A stretch of 64,000 nt of DNA, from assembly GCA_037176885.1 (NCBI GenBank), contig JAWWNJ010000013.1:186001-250000 (forward strand), read 5' to 3'. The notes beneath the pieces were generated by a model that was not told where the DNA came from, searched no databases, and saw only the letters and a program-made list of their open reading frames with translations. Every line of letters starts with the position of its first letter. The first letter of the stretch is position 1. The position numbers and the translations under genes are program-made. Below, piece by piece: positions 31,569 through 43,078 of this stretch. The stretch comes from Favolaschia claudopus (lineage: Eukaryota > Basidiomycota > Agaricomycetes > Agaricales > Mycenaceae).

Positions 31569-34541
31569 GAAACTCGCTCTTGAGCACCGTCCGCTTTGCT
31601 TCGTCTCCCATTCCCTTTCCTTTTCGGTCTTCGTCTTCGCGGTTTTCTTGTATGTATCTATATCTATTCCGGCTCCCCCACCACATGTATCGATTAGACA
31701 CCATTTCACTCGCACGGAATCACCACTACACCGGCGATCCATTCGTCCATCCATCCATCCATCCATTCATATATCTATATTTTCTGTCTGTCCGTCTTGC
31801 ACGCCCATTGTATCCATAGCTAGATCCTCTTGACTCTACACCACTGTATCCCTAGACAAATGTACCGCGCTTGGACGACGACGCCATAAAAGGTGTTCGT
31901 TCGTATGTTTTTGACTCGTTATGGTGTGAATTTGCGCATTGCGCCATTTGATCCCACCCAATCTCAAAATTCCGAAGAACCAAGAGACGGCCGCTCGTTC
32001 CTTATTATTCCATCAGGCAACTGGTTGAACACGCAGCTCGCAGATCTCATGATTAATTACGGAGAAGCTCGTCGATCCTATTCAATGCGGGTTCATTTAG
32101 AGTCAATCTTCGTTTCGGGCGAAGTCAATCGTCGAATTCGGACAATTGCTTCCATGTCTTTGAACCAAGAGTCAATAGGTATCAGGTCTTCGAATGATTG
32201 TGGATCCCATTGACTTATCGGAGCTCCGATGGCAAGCGGCAGGAAAAGAGGGAATGGACAGTAAAGAAGAGTGGGGACGCGTTGACGAACGACGCGAGGT
32301 TCAAGCGGAAGGGACACGCGAATCTCTATCCACAGTGCAGAATGCGCAAGGGGTCGAGAAACTGTTTCCAGTAAGTATTCTGGCCGTGTTGCTTATCGAC
32401 TTGTCCTGAATCCAGATACCAGTCAATTCATTGGAGCTCCGTGGAAACAATGCAGATTCTAAACTGGGATATCGGGATCGTAACATATTTTCAATTCGGG
32501 CAGCTGAGCGTCGAATACAAGATGACGAATCCTGAGTGTGTTTGATTGTTCACGAAATACCGCAGTATTACCGCATAAATGCTCGCTTTGAACGCTGTGG
32601 TGATCGGTTGAATTTGACAGAGTGATATCGACTCGTCCATTGCAAATTCGTGAAGTCAAAGGCGCGTCTTGATACGGCGCACAACATTGAGTTCCGCTTC
32701 CTGGAGAACGTGGACTGAGAAACGTTGGAGATTTCCGGGGAAATCGCGACTTACCGCATGCCGGAGACTGAATTGAGTCATCTCCAAATATCTCCAAGAC
32801 GGTTCAACCAGGGTTTGAAGTGTCCCGGGAGTGTCCAGGCATTCGGCAGATGAAGTGGGATGGAAAAACTTGCCTGCTTCGATTAGTGTCGGGAGGAGTA
32901 AACAGGCTGGCTATATTTACTTGCTTGATACAATTGTGGTGACCCACAGGTGTCATCGTCGTTCGACGATTTAGAACCGCTGGGGAGCTTGTTTCCTGTA
33001 ATACGCAAAGGAGTCATATGGAGCGCATCCAAGATTTATGGGGTAGCAGACAGCGCAGAACGAATAGGGTCGGATGGAAAATATAATCGAGATTGATCCA
33101 CTGGCGAGTGAGTGAAATGTCGCAGTCGGGAAACAATTTCTGCACCGTCAGTAGAAAAGTTGGGCCAAAATTGATTGGATATTGCAACAGTTAGCAGTTC
33201 CGAATGCAGAGCACATGCGGCATGAAGCTTATAGCAGAAGAGTTGGCCCTTCAAGTTAGGTGTCGCCGTGGACTTGGTTTCATTCGATGCTCGTGTGAGC
33301 GCCGCCGCAGAGATAAGTATATTGTTTAGTATATAAAAAGAGGAAGCAAGCACTGAGAAAAATAGAACAGCTCGCACATGGCTGTGGCATTGGGGGACGA
33401 GTGGGCGTTGGTGCCATGGTGGAAGAGGAAGAGAGCAAATTATCAAATGACGTCAAAGGCCTAGGCCTATCAGATCAAATCAATATTTGGGAACCAAACA
33501 CCCTCGAAAAGTGCTTTATGCAATGTTGACCCTACAGAATATTACGTAGACTGACCCAGTCAATTTGCATAGTATACAAATGAGGGGGAGATTCTTGGTT
33601 TTGAGCTTTGCTTTAGCGCTTGAACTGGAGTCGAGAAACGAAGTCCGCGCCTTCGGCCGAGGGGAGGTTGATCAATTCGGGACGTTTCGGCCGTCCACAC
33701 TCTTTGTCTTCATCGTCGAGATTCGTCGTCCCGTCGACCCTTATGCATGCGGAGCTTTTGAATCGTTCAGCGAGGCTGCAAGACTCTCAATCCACCCCTT
33801 CAAGTTTGCAAATAGTTGGCTTGGCGCTGGGCTTGCTGTCACTGGCACTCTTGACTAATGGCTCTTCAGGTTGCCAGTCCCAGAAATGGTCTACCGATAG
33901 GGGAAGTCCAGCCTGGGGGAGTCAGAGTTCTGTTCTGGAGTCGATTCTCAAGTCGATTATGGATCGATTACGGCCGGAGAGTCGACCGAAGTCCTGTGAA
34001 GAGATTCGTTCAAAATCCGCTATTAGAATCGACTGCTAGTGCACAATCGAGTCGACAATCGGAATCGAAGACTTTGACTTCCTTCAATGCTCTGGGCCCT
34101 TCTTTTCTGCTTAGCTTCGTCAAGACCCTTCCTTCACAAGTGTAGCATCTGCTGCATCGCGTTCGTTGCCGCCTGATAGATCTGCTTCCAATCTCTTCGC
34201 TCGCTCCCGTTCCGTCGGAATCCGTCCTCTACACTATTTTCTCGGAGGTTTTCGAAGAACGAGAAGATAAGAAGAGTCCGGCGCGGAAGTCGAATAAGGC
34301 ACCCGAGAAACGAGAAACATTGGCAGCTTGCAGGCTTCATTCGCCGTTACGGTCTTCGAACATCCTATTGAGATGCACCATTGGCGTTCAGCGCAATCTG
34401 CCATCTCGCTAAGTCCTATGCACACGAAGTTGGGGTTCGTTGGAGCTCGTATTCCTCGCGCCTTTAGCGGCCCCGTGTCAAGCCCTTTTGCTCTGGGTTT
34501 GTTTTCGTCCACATGGTGCCTCGAGGCAAGTTCAATGCCCG
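31569..34541. other. 3 kb intergenic stretch, no gene recognised
   Basis: After a C/T-rich 3' flank with a short (CCAT)n run at about 31745-31770, the sequence has no supportable gene. Around 33900-34070 the word GTCGATT and near-variants (AGTCGA, ATCGATT) recur many times, a locally repetitive patch without clear unit length. The right end holds the deuterolysin promoter. Confidence 0.45.
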
Positions 34542-34548
34542 TATAAAA
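34542..34548 (+). promoter_or_regulatory. TATA box of the deuterolysin gene
   Basis: TATAAAA 57 bp before the ATG at 34599. Confidence 0.55.
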
Positions 34549-34598
34549 CCCCACGGCATCGACGTTGCAAGGCTCGGACGCTCTCAAACGGCCTGACA

Positions 34599-36089
34599 AT
34601 GTTCTTCGCAACGTTTTTGACTCTCGCTTTCGCTTTCGCGTCCACTGCCGTCGCTGATCCTAACAAGCGCACCACCGATTCACTGCCGGTGGAGCCTTCT
34701 GCCGCAGCTAACACATTCAACTCTGTGACTGACCTCATCCTCACTGCGACTGTCAGCAACAATGGAGCGGAGAGCATCAAGGTTCTCAAGTATGGTACTA
34801 TCCTTGACGGCGACCTCCCGACGCGCTCTTTTACTGTGACGCGCGACGACAAGGAGGTCGACTTTACGGGTATTAAGGTGAGAGGGACATCAGCGGCTAT
34901 CATCTCGGGCTCGTTGGAGGCTCGTTGTTCTTCCATAGATCTCCGTGTCCCTCGAGGACGCCGATGAGAGCGCCTACGTAACTATTCCCGCCGGCGAAAG
35001 CGTCGCGGTCACCCACGACGGTGCGTTCATGTTCTGATTTTCTCCTCATTGTTCTGATTCAGTTTGATTGATTCTTTACGGACAGTCTCTGCTCTGTTCG
35101 ACTTTGCCGCTGCCGGGAAAGGTGCATTTACATTCACCCCAATCATCACCTTCCAGAGTGTCCCCTTGGACGAGAAAGTCGCTGCTCGCTCCCAACTCAC
35201 CGCCATCGAGGCCGTTTCGACTCCTATCACCATCTCCATCACCGGCGACGTCGCCAAAGTCGATATGCTCTCCAGCCGTGCGACCGACATCTGTACCACC
35301 GCCAGCAAAAAGTCTTTCATTGACGCTAGGTGCGCTTGGATGCTTCTTGTGCATTGAATGAACTTTGTTAAATACCAATCCAGCTACACAGAAGCCAAGT
35401 CCCTTGCCTCCATCGCCTCCAGCTACGTCACTTCGCGCGGATCGTCCGACTATCTATACCGTGCTTACTGGGGCTCGACTGCCACCTCCCGTGTGATCTC
35501 TATTCTCAACGCCGTTGCCAACGAAAACAGCTCTAGCCGCACGCGAGTACAACATTTTTTTTTGAAATATCTGCTCACCCATATAATACTTCCAGCTTGA
35601 GCTGTGTTGATACCTTTAATTTCTGCTCTTCCGGCATTCTTGCTTATACCGTAACAGACACCACCAACGTATGTTTGTTCCAAATAGCCGGCTGAACGAG
35701 CTAAACGCATCCGTATGACATCTAGATTTACTACTGCTCTATATTTTTCAACCAAGTCGCCACCTCTGAACTCTGCCATCGTACCAGCGTCGCTTCCCGC
35801 AATGTTCGCGGTGGAACCACTCTTCATGAGGTATGCAAACATTTCTCCTTGCGCCCATCCTAGTATCCACTGAACACTCTGCTTTGTAGCTCACTCACGC
35901 CACCTCAGGCACTGCAGATTTCGCCTACGGCTGCCCCGACGATCAGGCCCTCTCTGACTCCAAAAAGATCCAGAATGCAGACAACTTCAACGTAATTAGG
36001 CTTCGTTTTCCTATTTTGATTTTGGATAAAACTGAAGCGATGTCTTCCAGTGCTTCACCACCCAAGTTTACGCCAGCACCCGATGCTAA
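34599..36089 (+). CDS. Deuterolysin, secreted M35 zinc metalloprotease
   Basis: Eight exons (34599-34877, 34939-35020, 35086-35329, 35384-35542, 35596-35668, 35726-35830, 35890-35991, 36051-36089) give 360 residues. MFFATFLTLAFAFASTAVA is a signal peptide and residues 20-185 form a propeptide of the family type. The mature protease holds LHELTHATSGTADFAYGC: HELTH (about 313-317) binds zinc and the Asp of GTAD is the third ligand, as in all M35 enzymes. It ends NFNCFTTQVYASTRC. It hydrolyses peptide bonds of basic proteins outside the cell at neutral pH. Intron 6 splits the zinc motif between Glu and Leu. Intron 4 begins GCGAGT; only this GC donor keeps the frame (SSSRT then LSCVD). A TATA box lies 57 bp upstream. 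Confidence 0.92.
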
Positions 36090-36496
36090 ATGGGTTCACC
36101 TCATCTATTCAAATTTCATACCCACATAGATCTAGCCAACAACAGTCAGATTCCACACGGCCAGTTCCGCTGAGGGCGTCTTGATTTTCGGAACAGTCAA
36201 CACTCGGCTTTTTCAGAAAAAGTTAAACAAGATGATCAGGGAGCCATGGTCGTTGCCATATAATATATCTTCTAGATGTGCGTACAAAGATCAACCAGAT
36301 TCAGACGAATACATGATGAGTGTTGATAGGGAGAATAAATATGCTCTATTTCGTATTTCCACATTGATTGGAGGCAGTTGACTCGGGGGTATTTCCTACT
36401 GCCTACGTTTGCCGCAGTAGGGGCAAGTTCCCGACTGAGGGCATTGACTTGAATGATGTCAGCGATGAAAATAAAACAAAATTTCTAAATCGAAGC
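36090..36496. other. Intergenic between convergent genes
   Basis: 3' flanks of the deuterolysin and the short Zn2Cys6 gene. Nothing further seen. Confidence 0.5.
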
Positions 36497-37010
36497 TTAC
36501 TGCGGCTGGCTCGAGGTTGGGTACTGCTGGTATCCAAAGTTCTGGGGATATCCCTGCTGATACGCAGGTGTACCATACGAATACCCCGTGAATGGCGGGT
36601 AGTTCTGCCCGGGTTGCAATTGCGATCCCCCCGGCAAGGGGTTCTGGGGATTCTGCCCATAAGACGCAGCCCTCCAGTCGTGTACCGGTGGATTCATTGG
36701 CTCTCCTGAGACAGGTGCGCCATGGTAGGGACTAGCTGGAACAGACTGAGGATTCTGAGAATAACTGGGGCTGTTATAGGTCCCCGTAGCTTGCTCATCT
36801 TCCTCCCCGACCGTCAAATACTCGCACTTGATGTTCTTCCTGACGCAGCGATCGCAGGGTCTTTCTCCGAGACCGTCGGTCATACACTGGAAAACGTCAG
36901 ATTTTGCATGAAACAGCGGACGGACGGAGACTTGCCTTTTGTTTCAGCCTACGACAGTGAATACATGCAAGAAAAACTCTGGTACGCTTGTAAGGAGCAG
37001 GGCTGGACAT
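36497..37010 (-). CDS. Small Zn2Cys6 DNA-binding protein
   Basis: Two exons (37010-36936 and 36886-36497) give 154 residues. Exon 1 is MSSPAPYKRTRVFLACIHC then RRLKQK; exon 2 starts at the third Cys (CMTDGLGERPCDRCVRKNIK, next residue Cys). The six ligands match CX2CX6CX9CX2CX6C. The intron starts GCAAGT, a classic GC-AG donor; no GT donor keeps the frame. The rest is a Tyr/Pro/Gln/Gly-rich tail (SYGTPAYQQGYPQNFGYQQ) that looks disordered, similar to prion-like or activation regions. There is no fungal transcription-factor homology domain, so this is a minimal regulator. It is convergent with the deuterolysin gene. Confidence 0.83.
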
Positions 37011-39432
37011 TCTTCTTCTGAGGTATCCTTGACTGTGCTGTCAACATTTATACGACCGTCCAGCTGTACAAGGTTTCATAAATATATATCATCACATATT
37101 TGTGGCTTTACTGCTTGGTCGAAGCTGGCACAGGGTAGAACGGTGCGGGTACATAGAAGGCTATCTCGGCAAGTTTCGTGAGGCTGTCGAAAGAATATGT
37201 TGAATAGGGTCAGTGGGTAACAAATATCATACCAGTCATTCCCGCGTGGTTCGCGCTTGAATGCTTCTATTCAGGGCAGAAGCAATTTACACCCGAGTAG
37301 CACTGTAGATCTATGCAAGTGTCAACATGAAAGTCATATGAATGAGTGTATTTCAAGACATGCATTGACTTATGGCGGAGGGTCAATTCCCGCACAAAAG
37401 GGTGGAATGATTCTCACTGCATTTCAGAAGTAACAAAGCTGAGTTTTGTTCAAATTCCCTCACACGACTACGACGGAACAGAACAGTTCACTGGGTTTCC
37501 ATAGGTGCAGAGGTCGTGGTGTTGAACTTGTAGGTCTCTTCCCGATCATCTGTCAAAAAATCACGGTTGAGCGAGCCGTCGACCAAGGTAGAAATTTATG
37601 ATATGCCGATAATTGAACGATATGACCCTGTGGTATCTCTTCCACTCCATTGTTCGCATTTTTTCGACATGTCCACGAAAGTTCAACCTACTTTTTGTGC
37701 AATTTCTCACGGTTCGATCATGATTACGGGCGCTTTCGATTTTGCACAAGTAATTGCTTCTTCTTCGATGCAACGTAAGATCACCATAGATCTGGAGTTA
37801 CTCACTCACCAGAGGTGATGACATCAACCACTTCAACTTCACACCCTTCAGATGCTTGAACTTAAGTTCAGCTAGTCAAGGCAGTCATGGATGCAAGGAT
37901 CTTGAACCAAAGTTTCAGCATACTGAGTCGAAACGGCGACAGGAGTAGTGCTCTAAAGAACGAAAACCGCGTGTAAATTCGCGTATTTTTTAATCATCTA
38001 ACCGCGTGCTGCAACAGATGTAGCGGAAGTGAGATCCCCGATGATTTGGCCACGCGAGCTACCGGAACCTACAAAGTGGTACAACAAATACCATACTTAT
38101 CAAGATGCAGAAAACCAACCTCAAGATCGGCAACCAGCATTCGTTCCGTGACTGTGGGGTTTCCGAGTGTTGTTACAACAGTTCGATGAAACAACCAGCG
38201 AGTTCTTCAAATATGGACGTACGCCTGTGATTCGGGAGTCGATTCACCGCCATTATCCATATTTTGAGACGCGTCGCGGAAGGCAACCACGCTGTGGTGA
38301 TTGGAGTACTGTATGCTGCCAGTGTATGACGCTCTGACTTGGAGTCTTTATTAATAATTGTGGCTTTGATCAACACATCGCTGTGACCGCTCGAGATCCA
38401 TAAGCAATTCCCATTCCCTACCGGCTTGCAGCAACATCCCTTTGGCGAGCACCATGGGGCGGCAGTGGAAATGCAAGAAATCAAGAATTCAGCTGCCCCA
38501 GAGACTGAGAGAGTCTAGAGATGACGCGTCTGGCATCCGGAACTGGGAACTTCGGCCCGTACTTGGCCCAGGATTGCTTCCTGATTCTGCTGCTACTGCG
38601 CGTATATAACTTTCATTTGAGTTTTGAAAAGCATATCGTGTATGGTTCAAGTATGGTTGGCGACCGTGACGTGGTGGGGACGCAAGGAGCACGCGTTGTG
38701 AGTGTGTACATATTTGGCATCAAAGCCACTCGATCAATCATCAAAAGTAAAGCTTGGGAAAACGCCACGTCTTTGGACTCTTCTTCAATATTCATCGTTT
38801 CCGTCCGTTGCGCCTTGAAGGAAAGTGGAGAACTAAGGGTACCTTCGACTGAACCGTTGCTTCCACCAGTCCCCCTTCCGCCTGGGCCAAAATATGGAGG
38901 GAAATCTTGTGGAAACCCGGGAAGTCCTCAAGTTCTTTGGCAACTTGAACTGGGTGCTGCCAGTATTGCGGCCAGCTGGGAGTCCTTCGGACAGCTTCTT
39001 TGCTGTCGATCTGGATGTTCATTGTCAACTTGGTCCACGGAGGAAGCTTGAGTTTCGCTCCACAAGCTCCACCTCAGTATCGACGCCTATCACGGAAGCC
39101 TCGAGGCCGCTAACCCTAGCTTTCGCCGTCGTCGACTTGTTCTAACCCAGAAGTGGCGAAGGTGAACATTTTCTTCCCCAAGAACGAAATATCTAGTCCC
39201 CCACGTCCTTCGGAAAATCGGCGTTCTTTTCCAGAAGAGTCGGCGCTCGACGTCAAAGCCACTTACTTGCAACAGCTAAGCGAAGGTGGAGCTGCTGCTC
39301 GTGTCCGTTGTCAAGGTTGCCGCGGTTCGGCGCCAATACACACCTAATCCTTAAAACCGTCCCACTGAAGACGTTGCGCTCCAAACCTTCCCCGGACCCA
39401 AAATCCCCCCACTTTCGACGCTCTTTTTGAAG
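37011..39432. other. 2.4 kb stretch, no gene resolved
   Basis: Both strands show long open frames at 38520-39150 (176 codons plus, 78 codons minus) with coding-like composition, for example FFAVDLDVHC and TSSTSVSTPITEASRPLTLA on the plus strand. I could not assemble a consistent spliced protein. This may be the 5' part of the GPI-type protein gene at 39433, or a decayed gene. Confidence 0.4.
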
Positions 39433-39894
39433 ATGACCTACGGAACCGGTACCGTAGCAGTCCGCGAATTCCAGCTCCGCACAGGCGAAACGCTCCCTAC
39501 CTTTCCCTCAGGTGCGCCGTCCCAGCTTTCACCTCTTTTTTTCATCGCGAGAGTGACTGAAGCGAAAAAAACTTGAAAATCTCGGTTTCATGTAGGTTGC
39601 ACCGTCGACCCAGCACACAACGATACCCTCGCGTCCTGCTGCGCCACCGTTGGCAGCACGCCTACGCAAGCCACCAACGGCGTATTCGGCTGCCCGTACA
39701 ACACCGCTTTCGTCCCGGCAGCGAATCAATCGTTCGGCTCGTGTGCGCTGGATAAGGGCGCGAGTAGCAGTTGCGCGCCGGCGGGTATCGATCGGGAGAG
39801 TGCTGGGATATCGTTCAAGTTGGGATTTAGGTGGCATAGTGCTGTTGCGTTTGGCCTGCTAGCGGCGATAATATCCTCGTGGCATGCTTTATAA
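39433..39894 (+). CDS. Cys-rich protein with GPI-type tail, 5' end uncertain
   Basis: Two exons (39433-39511, 39596-39894) join in phase 1. The frame reads MTYGTGTVAVREFQLRTGET and then GCTVDPAHNDTLASCCATVG, GVFGCPYNTAFVPAANQSFG and SCALDKGASSSCAPAG. Six or more Cys and NDT/NQS glycosylation sites point to an extracellular domain found in many Agaricomycete secreted proteins of unknown role. The end (AFGLLAAIISSWHAL) is a hydrophobic GPI-type tail. No signal peptide precedes the first ATG, and the frame is open upstream to 39362 (EDVALQTFPGPKIPPLSTLF), so this is probably the last part of a longer gene whose first exons lie within 38.5-39.4 kb. Confidence 0.55.
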
Positions 39895-40488
39895 TTTGGT
39901 GCGTTCCTGCTGGGGTGTTTGGGATTAATATTTGAGTTGACGACGGCTTTTAGGATGGTGGAATTTACGACCCGCGCAGGACGCTAATAAACAATTTGTA
40001 TTGATAGTCAAACTTTCATTCATTCTTTTGTGTTTTGGTGTGCAGCGCAAGTCGGTCTTGTAACCCTGTGGATAAGATTAGCGACTGGCAAGCACAAGTT
40101 GGAAGAAATAGAACGAGCACCAGTTCGCCTTGAATCACAGGGGTCGAGTTCAAGTAGTCGGTTGAATCAACGATCCACATCCCCGGCTGCCACTTCGCGA
40201 CGTGCGTGAGCCGGCCGCTGCGGGCCGCTGCGGGCCGCTTGACTTGACGTCTCGCAGATTCTGGGGTTTGGCGCCACATGAGCGTGCAGTAAGTTACGCT
40301 AGCAGGCTTGGGAGTTAGACTTGCGATATATCTTAAAACTGCGGCGGCTCCGAAACAAAGATATCGCTGGTGAGTGTCGAGAATAAAAGAGGACAGCCAG
40401 CGTGACCAGCGTGACACCGGCCTGGGAAAATTACCGGTACCGCGGCGGTGCCTAATCTAATCTCTTTCATCGATCCCCACCTCGAGAA
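39895..40488. other. Intergenic, no gene seen
   Basis: Spacer with a short tandem of GCGGGCCGCT-like units at about 40210-40240. No gene seen. Confidence 0.5.
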
Positions 40489-42618
40489 ATGTCTGCTCCG
40501 CCTCCGCTGTCTTCCCGAGCTCTGAGACGTCAGGCTATACCTCCCCCACATGTATAGTTAGTCGTCGATCTTTTTGCCACTTTTTATCCGAATTTTATCT
40601 ACTTTTTCGTTTGATTGCTCTCGAATTTTCCTTCAATTTCCTTCCCTTCTGTGACTAATTACTCTGCTTTACAGCAAACCACCACCGGGACCATTCTACG
40701 ACTCTGAATTGTCGCCCAATGGGGTCATCAATCTGTCAACGGCAGAGAACGATTTGCTGAGTGGACGTTTGATTGAGGTGCATAGAACGCTGTGTTAGAT
40801 GTTGCCGTTTCACCCACAAGTACCGCGGTTCGGACAGTATCTCTCACGGCCACTAGCAATATACCCCCCACATCTCAAATACCGAAATACGCTTCTGACA
40901 TCCGAGCTCCCCACCGTGGAGGATCTCCTCCCGACGTACGTTAATGATCATTTTCATCCGTTGGTCCAAGTGACGAGTGAGTCGTCATGAGTCATGTTTT
41001 CCTCGTCTCGTAGCAAAGAATTCTCATACCATATTCAGGAGAAAACTCCGTCGCCGGTCCTGGAATCGGGTCGCTGTTGGCTCAGCTAATTTGGGCGATA
41101 GCAGACGAAGGTGCAGGAGTGTTGCTTAGTTCTGTGAGCTATACTCGAGCAGCGGCTACTATACTCTGAGCTAATGCATCCTCAAAGCCATTCTATGGTC
41201 TGCTTTCGTCTTTCTCTTGCCCTCTGTCTGATTTCGATTTATCCTGATCTCTGTCCAGATGACTACGTCCGGGATATCGTCCATCCCAGCTTCGCAACTC
41301 CAGTCCTCGCAAATGTCCCAGCAGACGTTGACTCTCTCTCCATGGAGGTCTTCCCCTACCTCGAAAAGAGCCTCCACGAACACGCATCTCCGATCAGTGG
41401 CGAAGATAAGCACGAAATCCAAGTGCTCCTTCTATGCAACCCACACAATCCCCTGGGACAGGTCGTCGCAAGGGAAGTCGTCGAAGGGTATGCTCTTTTC
41501 GCAGAGAAGGTCGGTACGCTTCTATCCATACCATCTCACTACGTGCTGACATCTCTCGTCAGCACAACCTCCACCTCGTCGTCGACGAAGTCTTCGGTCT
41601 CTCCACCTTCAAATCAAACTACCCACCCGCCGTCGACGCGGAATTCAAGTCCATCTTGTCTTACGATTTGGCCGCACTCGGCGTCAACCCCGCGCGCGCC
41701 CATGTTCTCGTCGGACCAACGAAAGATTTCGGAGCCAGTGGGTTTAAACGTCAGTTTCAAACCTTTTCTTTTTCATCCTCCTTATACTTGATATCATCTC
41801 ATTTGAATTTATTCTGGCTCATCTCACAGTCGGCCTCCTCACCTCCCCCTCCAACCCTGCCCTCATCTCCCTCATCCGCCCCCTCTTCAACGCCACACCA
41901 ATCTCCGCCGCCTCCGACCTCTTCTTCGCCCGTCTCCTCGCTGACAAGCCCCTCGTCGACAGCTTCCTGAAGGAAAATAGCCTGAAGCTGGGGCAGGCGT
42001 ACGATTTCGTTGCGAAATGGATGGAGGGGCATGGGTTGCCGTGCGTGTTGGACTGCTCCTGCTTAATCTCTTTTCTTTTCATTTTCATGGTTTTTGTTTT
42101 TTCTGCTTTTCTCAAGCGATTGACTCCCGATAAGGTTTGTTCGCGCCAACGCAGGTGTGTTCGTCGTCGTCGACCTCGGTCCATTCATCGCTCGCATGAC
42201 TGGATCGGCCGACATGAGTGATCAAGAAAGACTTGACCGTGCGGTGGCTGCTATGCTCGAGGAAAAGGTTTTTCTGGTGCGCTGTCTTCATCCAATCATT
42301 TTTCCCTCACTATTCATTCATTATCATTATCATCGCATTCCCATTTCTATGAACTCTTTCTTTCTGTCCTGATGCATGACAAATTCCAAACAGAAACCAA
42401 CCACCCTGATGGCGGACCCTATTCCGACGCGATTCCGGCTCATCTACGCACACCCGCGGCCAGTCATGGAGGTTTGTAGAATCATGCCAAGTTTCCTTCC
42501 TAAATTCCTCCTCTCCGTCTTGGCATTGTAGCTGCTGTTGACGCTATGCTTTCTCTAGCTTGCCCTTCGACGCATCGAGAAGGCGTTTGGAGTTCGTGAA
42601 GCGCCGCTTCTTGAATGA
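40489..42618 (+). CDS. PLP-dependent aminotransferase, ACC-synthase-like (class I/II)
   Basis: Fold-type I pyridoxal-phosphate enzyme related to 1-aminocyclopropane-1-carboxylate synthases and fungal aminotransferases. Conserved pieces: GVINLSTAENDLLSGRLIE, PPHLKYRNTLLTSELPTVED, ENSVAGPGIGSLLAQLIWAI, LLCNPHNPLGQVV (cofactor Asn), LHLVVDEVFGLSTF (Asp of VVDE), GPTKDFGASGFKLGLL (Schiff-base Lys in TKDFG), FVRANAGVFVVVDLGPF and IPTRFRLIYAHP. It ends APLLE at 42618. From 40921 on, about eight introns splice perfectly. The first two junctions do not: exon 1 (40489, MSAPPPLSSRALRRQ) to KPPPGPFYDS, and RLIE to QYLSRPLAIYPP, each need a shift. Either I missed a splice site, or the 5' end carries two small indels. 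Substrate specificity cannot be told by eye. Confidence 0.83.
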
Positions 42619-43078
42619 CAGTGTACATACGGGACTCTGAACGGTTGTGCCATTCTGTGGCTACTGTGGCCATACTCTACAGATATACAGTCCTTTCCCC
42701 AGTTGGCTCTACCTTTCTGTAATCTCCTTTCTTTTTGAAACACCGCTCTCTCTGAATTACACGCGCTTTCGTGGTTTGTGGCTCCGAGATACGCCGTCTA
42801 TAGGCTATGCATATATTTAATGGTTAACAGCGATTCAAATTACATATTTTGGTCGTAACAGCGATTTTCCACTCGTTGGGACCATGATGGTACGAACGAG
42901 CGATATTCAACCGAATTTTCTCTCATTCACATGCCACCAATCTGCACATTAATTATATATTAATGCAGAGAGACGCGACGCGTTCCTTTCACGTGATCGC
43001 GAATCTCTGTGAAGACAGCCAGCCACAGAGAACTGTGACGAGATTCGAGTCACGCTACAGCTCCTGTTCTCTTCCACC
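42619..43078. other. Intergenic, no gene seen
   Basis: AT-rich spacer between two plus-strand genes with no recognisable element. Confidence 0.5.

Noticed and set aside
38521..39051. 176-codon plus-strand frame
   Set aside because: Sequence looks mixed and an overlapping minus-strand frame is equally open; cannot choose.
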